Shown here in pieces: positions 57,098-64,000 of a stretch of 64,000 bases of DNA. The stretch is from Escallonia rubra (taxonomy: Eukaryota; Streptophyta; Magnoliopsida; Escalloniales; Escalloniaceae): positions 1 to 64,000 of the forward strand of contig JAVXUO010001056.1 of NCBI GenBank assembly GCA_033065855.1. Direction: 5' to 3'. Position numbers and translations under genes: made by a program. How positions within the stretch are numbered: position 1 is the stretch's first letter; the number at the start of each line of letters is the position of its first letter. The notes beneath the pieces are model-generated. The model was not told where the DNA came from. It made no database searches and saw only the letters and a list, made by a program, of their open reading frames with translations.

Positions 57098-57109
57098 TTG
57101 ACTTTGACC
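57098..57109 (+). promoter_or_regulatory. Paired W-boxes upstream of the WRKY gene
   Basis: TTGACT at 57098-57103 and TTGACC at 57104-57109 are directly adjacent. TTGAC(C/T) is the WRKY-binding core. Their position about 325 bp before the start codon and 165 bp before the TATA box suggests auto- or cross-regulation, as is known for group IIa WRKY genes. This is inference from motif and position. Confidence 0.55.
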
Positions 57110-57270
57110 ATTCACAAGAATTCTCAACCGACAAACGCCAACCAACTGGCTCCTCCTCACTACAAACTTCTACGCATCACATTATTATTTTATGGATTCT
57201 CGTCCTTCACCTTCCTTCCTACCTTCCCACAAGTTGTAATTAAGACAAGAGATTGAGCTTTTCCAAGTTC

Positions 57271-57277
57271 TATAAAT
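57271..57277 (+). promoter_or_regulatory. TATA box of the WRKY gene
   Basis: tctataaatacc at 57269-57280 is a good plant TATA element. The start codon is at 57432, giving a 5' UTR of about 130 nt if transcription starts near 57300. Confidence 0.6.
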
Positions 57278-57431
57278 ACCATGGCTTTGGGTCATTTGAT
57301 CTGAAATCTGATTCATCGCCTACACGCCAAGTTTGGGAGGCTTTCTGAACTGTGCTCGAAGGATTGGCTGAGAGACTTTTGAAGGAGAAAAGTGAAGGGG
57401 ATATTGCTTGATTTTGTTGCAAGGGCTATAT

Positions 57432-59040
57432 ATGGAATATACCAGTTTGGTTGACACTTCGTTGGATCTCAACTCGAATCCTCTCCAGTTTTTCGCTGCT
57501 GAAACTCCGGTACGTGACGATTTTCATGCTTGGTGTGGTATGTTCTGGTGGCATAATAGGTAGACTTCATGCTTGAGTTGCTAACTTGGAGATTCTCCAT
57601 GTTGCTTTTGCTTTCAGAAACAAGAGAGAGAAAGCAATTTCTTTCAGTTTGGAATGAAGACTCCGGTTAAACAAGAGGTTAGTAGTTCTTGGATGGTTTT
57701 CATACGCGCTTTTATTTCTCTCATCTTTCAAATTCAATCGAGTCTTCTTCTTAATTTGGAACCAAAAGCAAGACACCACACGTTCCTATAAGAGAGACTT
57801 GTTTCATGTAAATCAGTATTCTCAGCTTTCAGATAGTACAAGATGAACAAATGAAGAAGATGCTTATGTTTTCTTGTTCTCTTTCGTGTGTTCAGACGGG
57901 TGCTTTGGTAGAGGAACTAAATCGTGTCAACGCCGAGAACAAGAAGCTAACTGAAATGCTAACTTCCCTGTGTGAGAATTACAACACCTTGCGAAGCCAA
58001 TTGGTGGACTTTATGGCCAAGAACCCGGGAACAGAAAACAGTACCATATCGAAGAAGAGAAAGGCCGAAAGCACCACGAATGCCAACAGCAACAACAATA
58101 CTGGTGCTAATCATGATAGGCCTAATGGAAATTCCGAGAGTAGCTCGAGTGACGAAGACTCGTGCAAGAAACCAAGAGAAGAACACATCAAGGCAAAAAT
58201 TTCAAAGGCTTGCGTGCGAACTGAAGCATCGGATACAAGCCTCGTAAGTAATTTGTGACATCTTTACTAGCTTCCAAAGATCACCCCTTTAATTTGTTGT
58301 TTAAAATCCACTGAAGCCATCGGGATAATTTCTTGTTAATTAAGGCATTGTTCTAGTACTGAGCAACTCTAATTGCATGTACACTTTACAGATAGTGAAG
58401 GACGGGTATCAATGGAGGAAATATGGTCAAAAGGTCACCAGAGACAACCCTTCTCCCAGAGCTTACTTCAAATGCTCTTTTGCTCCGAGCTGCCCTGTCA
58501 AAAAGAAGGTGAGCCAAGACATCTTGCTATCCTCTAAGACTGGCCTTAAGCTAGTTTGAGAGGTGACATCCTCTCATATTTAGCTAGGTTGCTAGTAAAC
58601 TTTGTAACGAGAACAACTTGAACACGAGCTATACCGTAATGGGTGATTAATTTTTCCGATTTCATTGTTGTTTGAAGGTGCAAAGAAGTGTTGAAGACCA
58701 ATCAATCCTGGTTGCAACATATGAAGGGGAGCACAACCATCCACACCCTTCAAAGCTCGAGGCGAACTCGGGCTCCAACCGCAGCATGGCGCTCGGTTCG
58801 GTCCCTTGCACGACCTCCTTGAGCTCATCCGGACCAACCATCACTCTAGACTTGACAAAATCTAAGGCCAACGACATTCCGAAACCGCCAAGCCAGAGAG
58901 TCGAGTCACCGGAATTCCAGCAGTTTTTCGTAGATCAAATGGCTTCTTCACTGACGAAAGATCCCAGTTTCAAAGCAGCACTTGCAGCCGCCATTTCCGG
59001 AAGAATGTTCCAACAGAATCAGACACAGAAATGGTCATGA
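57432..59040 (+). CDS. WRKY40: Group IIa WRKY transcription factor, complete, five exons
   Basis: Nuclear regulator that binds W-boxes; group IIa members (WRKY18/40/60) control pathogen and abscisic-acid responses. Exons: 57432-57509, 57618-57677, 57896-58243, 58392-58508, 58678-59040, all GT/AG and phase 0; 321 residues. The N-terminus has the EAR-like [11 protein letters not shown] leucine-zipper region at about 49-82 ([20 protein letters not shown]) is typical of IIa/IIb. Basic SKKRK follows. The WRKY domain has WRKYGQK at 170-176 and zinc ligands C190, C196, H220 and H222 (CX5C-X23-HXH); the sequence [20 protein letters not shown] is characteristic of IIa. The intron at 58508/58678 splits the zinc finger after PVKKK, as expected for IIa/IIb. 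No lesion. WRKY40 is the nearest name I recognise; WRKY18 or 60 type remains possible. Confidence 0.95.
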
Positions 59041-60459
59041 AGACAAGCTAGGGATTATGCGAATATTGTTTTAGGAAAAAGGGGGGAACCCCCTTTCGAT
59101 GATGTAAATACTACCACTTTGAAGAAGAAACGGAAGGATTCCAATGGTTTGAAGTTTTCTCCGGAGGCCCAAGCGACGGATGACATAGGCTTATTTGGTG
59201 GCGACTTAAGCAGGCTTTTGTTCTTTGGATATTACCACGAATTTAGGGGTTAAATTATAGTCAAAAGACTGTATTTGGCTATAATAGCACTTGTGTTGTG
59301 TTCTTTAAGCAAACAAAATGCAGATGACATTAAAAGTTCTTGTAAAAAGCTTGACCTCGTACCTTGCACAGAGAAGCGCAGCATAATAGTTACGAAATAC
59401 TCGTTACATAAGGTGTATACTTGCATGTTAGTCTAATTAGAAGGTCCAAAAAATTAAAAGACAAAACGTTGTAATGAGAAGTAAGCTATTATAGGTGTTT
59501 AAACGTGCAAATTTGAGCCAAAAAAATTGGATTGGATTAGAGGCTTACGAACTTAGGAGGAAATGATATTAATTGAGCTATATATATTCGTGTTGTTAAA
59601 AGGTTTCATAAATATCGCTATTAAGTCATAATTTGCATTGCGCTCAAAAGTGAAAGAAAGCACCCCAAAAAAATATATATATATAGAAAGAAGATTTTTA
59701 TATATATATTTTTTTTAGAAAGTTAGAAGCAACAATAGAGAAGTGAAAGAGAAATGTGAACATCGATAAAGAAAAGTGATACTGACATGGCAGAAAACAA
59801 AAGGAACAACGAAAAAGAGATACTATCACAGAAAGGGTATGCGATCTAAATAGTAAATGTTTGGTAAATTTTCAAACCTCTTCCTCTTGAAGATGTTTCT
59901 ATGCTTTCCTCGGCTGCAAAAAGGCTAAAACATTGTCTTTAGATTTGATACAATTACTTTACATTTTGGATACGGATATCCACTTCCTAATTTAACTGTA
60001 ATTTATCCCTAAATTTGGATTACTGCCTCACTGAATTTTGTTACCGAGTGATACTAATGAACTTGGAATGACATAATCTCGGGCCTCCTGCTGCCCTGGT
60101 GCCAAAGAGGCCAAAATAACTGGGACATGAGAAAAACCAGAAGGGTCAACTACATTGGCACTCTGGATGATTGGGCGAATTTTTTTGTAGCTACACCTAA
60201 CTATTGAAATTACACACTGCGTCGTGTAGCTTGTAGTAGGTTTATACAACACCCCACCAATGTCAGTAAAAGTCAGGGTACTAGATAATTTAGTGTGATC
60301 TACCAAAATTGCCCTTGAGAAGTCTTCCCCTTCTTCAGCTGCCAGCCGCAACACATCGGTTGCCACTCTAATCCCTTTCCGTCAATCAGGAAACCATACC
60401 ACCACCAAACCTCACTGTCGAACCACTGCATGTCATCCCCCACCCCTCCCACACCCCCT
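59041..60459. other. 3' flank of the WRKY gene and unassigned DNA
   Basis: The 3' UTR is within the first few hundred bases. At 59242 (tttaggggttaaattatagtc) and, inverted, near 59990-60020 (other strand tttagggataaattacagtt) are short MULE-like ends, hinting at an element of about 780 bp. A minus-strand frame at 60028-60180 (SANVVDPSGFSHVPVILASL) looks protein-like but is not recognised. A TA-rich hairpin-like patch lies at 59670-59720. Confidence 0.35.
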
Positions 60460-60960
60460 ACGACTACCATCTTAATCTCTTTCCACCTATCCAAACATCG
60501 TCCCACTACCAAACCTATTCCACCTGTCACCGACGAATGATTGTCCCAATTACACAAACACACGGCCGAGTGCACATATGCCCCTTCACCCACCCCCCCC
60601 ACCCCCGGCCCCCCAACCATCATAATATCAATATGCCTATCCAAACACAATCCCACCACCAAACCCATTCCACTGGCCACGGTCGAAACACTACCCAATT
60701 ACACACACATGCAACACCCCCCCCCCCCCCTCGGCCCCCCAACCATCATAATATAAATATGCCTATCCAAACACAATCCCACCACCAAACCCATTCCACT
60801 GGCCACGGTCGAAACACTACCCAATTACACACACAGGCAACACCCCCCCCCCCCCCCCCACGGCGACCACCCTTATCTCTCTGTCTATCCAAACATCATC
60901 CCAACATAAAACCCATTCTATTTGCCACCAGCAATAATCGAACCATTGTGCACCCCCGCC
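60460..60960 (+). repeat. Tandem repeat of 126-bp period with poly-C spacers
   Basis: Two nearly identical units cover about 60592-60843 (aaccatcataatat recurs at 60615 and 60741, spacing 126). Each contains tgcctatccaaacacaatcc, caccaccaaacccattccac and tggccacggtcgaaacac, and is bounded by C runs of 12-17 bases. Diverged part-units lie before (60460-60590, cctatccaaacatcgtcccac) and after (60885-60950, ctatccaaacatcatccc). An open frame through it is a by-product of the repeat. Confidence 0.9.
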
Positions 60961-62634
60961 CCCACCCCACACATACGCACGCGGATCTGAGCTCTCTTGC
61001 CCCTCTTTAATCTCTTCAAATTCGGGTTCTCTTTACCCCTTTTTATTATGGTTGTATGGTGTGCTTGGAGGTGGTTGTGAAAACTAGTGGTCATGGTGGG
61101 TGGTGAAAATCGATAGTGGTGGTGTGCAAAGAGAAACTTTGTGAAAGAAATAGGAGAAAGGAGATAGAAGGATAGCATTTTCAGCAATTTTAAAGTGCAA
61201 AAACACACCTTGTCGTTTGTCTCAATTGCAAAAACATACATGTAGTTGTATTTGTTGCAAACGCCCCCTGTGTTGCCGATTGCGGTGTATCTATTAGAAA
61301 AATCATCCAAGTAGACGGGGTGTGATACACATGCTCTTTAAAAGTGCATTTCAGGCAGATGAATACAAGAAAAATGACTTATTATACCTTCAATTTCTTT
61401 TTCTCTCTCACTCGTGTCCCTAACTCTTCTGCGCTTTTACAAAAAAAAACCTAGCCTCTACCCTCATCAACCCAATCCCATCTACCACCCCCCTAGCCAC
61501 GTCTGCTTTTGCCATTAGCCTCTACCGTATCCTCCACCGCCACCACTAGCCCCAACGAAGTCAGCTGCCACACCAGCCGCAGCCCCGTCAACCCATAGCA
61601 CAGTCCAACTACCCCCTCCCTCCGCCTATCTCCTCATCACCACTGCCCTCCTCCTCCCACAACCACCACCACCCCCTTGCCCAAATCCGACCACAACCCT
61701 CCACTCCGATTCCAGCCTCTCCATCTCCTTCAATTTGGTGGTTAAGGATATAAAACAAAACTTGAATTTTTGTTATTCTGCATAATATGAATTATTGTAA
61801 CAAAATCTGGATTCAATTTGTTATTAGGCAGGGGGTTGGGTGGCAGTGGCTAAGGGTTTATTTGGGTAGGGCTAGGGTTGTTGGAGGCCCCGAGCTTGGT
61901 GGTTTCGGGTGGGGCTGGGGTGGTTTAGATGAAGCGACGGCAATGGCGACTGGTTTGGGTTTGGCGGCCTTAAATAGAGTGAAGATGAATAAATATAAAG
62001 AGACAGAATGAACATTTGCCCTAATTTGTTAAAATTTTTAGTGGATGCAACGTAATAAGCACCACAACGAGTGCTTTTGCACTTCTCCAATTCTGTTTTT
62101 CTCCAAGAGACACTATAGTCTATCCATTAATTCTTTTTAACTTCGTAAGCTGAAAGATAGAAATATGTAACTTGGTATAACTTCTATAGTTAGGCATAGC
62201 TATATGTAACAAACAGAAACCTCAAGAGTGCCGTGTACAATTAACCCCAATCGTAATAAACCTTGGGTCCAAATTCCTGTGGTTCAACGCCACAAAGCAG
62301 AATCCATGTCCATATTCTACCCATAGGATTCTGCAACTTACAGATCTTTGGTCGAGAACCGATGAAGTGTGCTCATGCTGTTCTTTTGCATGCCAAGCGC
62401 CGAAAGGGGTTAGGTCACCAAATAACTGTGCGAGAAGGGCCGAACGTCAATAATTTAATTTCGAAGAACCTCATCCTTCCCGGCACCGAAATCTATTTTT
62501 TGATCTACAAGCGATAAAAGAAATAATTCACAATCATTTGTACAGAAAGCATTTCCCCCAAGCCCATCTCTGATAGAGGGCAACTACCCTGTCATGGTGT
62601 AAATTACAGCTCCATCAATTCAGATCGTGATAAA
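60961..62634. other. C-rich/G-rich intergenic DNA, then probable 3' UTR of the glycosylase gene
   Basis: 61440-61720 is strongly C-rich (Pro-rich in translation) and 61825-61930 is G-rich; no gene is supported. An unrecognised 84-codon plus-strand frame is at 62263-62517 (contains CAHAVLLHAKRRKGLGHQ). The last few hundred bases before 62635 are probably the 3' UTR of the minus-strand glycosylase. Confidence 0.35.
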
Positions 62635-63893
62635 TTACTCCGTGGATAAGTTCAAGTCATCAATGGCTCCTGCTAGCCCCAAGTCAGCTGCATCCCCGGT
62701 TCGTTTCCCTTCTGCATTCGCCTTGAAATTGTCGTCTTTAACATTTGGCTCTCCTGCAGCTATACACTCTTGGAATCTGAAGCAACTGATGAGATGGTCA
62801 TTTGTTATTCCAGCTACTTGCATGAACGAGTACACGACTGTAGGCCCTACCCCTCGGAACCCTCTTCTCACGAGGTCTTTGCTTATAACATCTGCTTTTG
62901 ATGTCTTAATTGGAACTTGCCGGGGATAGCGGAACTGACCAACTGTTGCCTTATGGTTGACAAATCCCCATATATACTTGTCAAAGGACCCAAACTCTTC
63001 TATTATCTACATGATGAACACAGCACAGAAAATTAGACTGATGTCACGATACAGTTTATTGATTGTAATGTGTGGAAAATGCTAAATTTGAGCATGCTAA
63101 CTGTCAACAGGTGCAGAGTTGACAGAAATATACAGCAAGCGGAAATACCATCATTGGTAAACCATATTCTTTTACCAGAAGCATAATACCTCCAATCTCC
63201 CTCAGTTTCAAACATAAAGAAACCTTAACTAACCCAGTTCGTAGTGAGATTGGCTTCAACATAGAAAGACGACTAGCAGCATGCTACCTAACAACTAACG
63301 GGACAAACTTCCCATACAAATGAGAATGGTCCATAAGCAAAGTGAGGAATGCAAGAAGAAAGATAAAAATTGAAGGAAACAAGCACAAACCTTGCATATT
63401 TGCCGTGCATTCTCAATGATCCCTCGCAACTTGAGTTCTGAAAGAAGAGAGCTTGCAGGGCTTCCTGGTGTTACTGTCTTCTTCTCATTTATTTTTGACA
63501 TGGCAATAGGATCAAATTCCTGAAATACTTCCCTGAGTACAAATACAGGTCATTTCCGTTCACCTAAGTTGACAGCCCGTGAATGGCAGTTTTTTAATTT
63601 GATAAATGAATTCCTTTTTCTGATTCTAAAAAAAAAAAAAGTCTATACAAAGACTGTAATATGACCCATACCTAAACAAGTGCCTTTTATTTAGAATGGC
63701 AGGCCATGTTAGTTCCGCCAAAGCGGTGGATAAGCTAAGCAATTCAAACAGTTTCCTGCAAGAAGTCAAGGAGATTAGAAAATTAGCACAGAGAAAACAA
63801 AATAGTACTCTGAATAACATTGAATGGGCACTTACTTGTCATCATGGACAGGAACTCCCCATTCATCGTCATGAAAAGCCACGTAACAAGAAT
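62635..63893 (-). CDS. DNA-3-methyladenine glycosylase I-like protein, last four exons (5' end outside window)
   Basis: Base-excision repair enzyme of the TAG family (helix-hairpin-helix fold), which removes 3-methyladenine from alkylated DNA. Exons in order: 63836-63893, 63672-63755, 63391-63532, 62635-63006 (stop TAA), all GT/AG with matching phases. They encode DSCYVAFHDDEWGVPVHDDK (the conserved DEWGVP motif), then KLFELLSLSTALAELTWP, RHLFREVFQEFDPIAMS, ENARQICK, a segment with YIWGFVNHK, and FRGVGPTVVYSFMQVAGITN followed by DHLISCFR. The C-terminal tail after that is acidic and species-variable. Family relatives have an N-terminal, often Ser-rich region, which must lie right of the window. 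No lesion is seen. Neighbouring genes give no extra clue. Confidence 0.92.
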
Positions 63894-64000
63894 CTTTTGA
63901 AAAAATAACACCAATTAGCATTGTAACTGAAATAATATATTTAGGATGCCAGAGGACTAGTAGTGAATCTAATGATGATGTGATATAGGTACAATTCGTA

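Noticed and set aside
60537..61010. 157-codon Pro/His-rich plus-strand frame
   Set aside because: Created by the 126-bp tandem repeat and its poly-C runs; period is a multiple of three, which keeps the frame open by chance.
1..64000. CRISPR arrays, bacterial operons, tRNA genes or functional rRNA genes
   Set aside because: No spacer-repeat arrays, ribosome-binding-site-linked genes or convincing cloverleaf sequences were seen; the DNA is plant nuclear in character. A tRNA scan program would be needed to exclude single tRNAs.

Overview
The window is nuclear DNA from a flowering plant, most likely a eudicot. The evidence is multi-exon genes with GT-AG introns, plant-specific families (cinnamoyl-CoA reductase, CIPK kinase, group IIa WRKY), AT-rich intergenic DNA, and many plant transposons (Stowaway-type MITEs, L1-type LINEs, Pack-MULEs, hAT elements). 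I cannot name the species.

Host genes, left to right: the last three coding exons of a cinnamoyl-CoA reductase (+, 413-1647); a complete 13-exon NRAMP metal transporter of 542 residues (-, 5351-11050); an intact intronless CBL-interacting protein kinase of 441 residues (-, 25341-26666); a FEY-like short-chain dehydrogenase (-, 31223-33269) broken by a transposon and an in-frame stop; a complete five-exon group IIa WRKY factor of 321 residues (+, 57432-59040); and the last four exons of a DNA-3-methyladenine glycosylase I-like gene (-, 62635 to beyond the right edge). They are separate transcription units with no shared pathway evident.

The rest is repeat-rich. Three copies of one hAT-type non-autonomous family (2259-3472, 14649-15705, 31608-32557) share ends and a GA-repeat/GGGAACGG-rich 3' half, and have 8-bp target duplications. 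Four Stowaway-type MITEs belong to one family (3528-4147, 12206-12556, 38556-38923, 56355-56646), and the first carries a nested MITE. Five LINE remnants lie at 16255-17429, 18576-18792, 27311-30684, 41640-42640 and 42987-45760. A TRIM-like pair of short terminal repeats is at 17453-17905.

The most notable content is three elements with long terminal inverted repeats carrying pieces of cellular genes: an HMG-CoA reductase fragment (39227-40597), the N-terminal two-fifths or so of a basic 7S globulin/xylanase-inhibitor-like protein (51725-53284, perfect 9-bp target duplication), and the first exon of a REVEILLE-type MYB gene inside a fold-back element with arms of about 430-500 bp (54491-56082). 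The fold-back element sits in an AT microsatellite and shares a 19-bp palindrome with a smaller relative at about 42671-42826. A 147-bp piece of organellar large-subunit rRNA lies just beyond the 3' end of the broken FEY-like gene.

Exon borders were placed by reading splice sites by eye and matching the conserved protein families. No search or alignment program was run.
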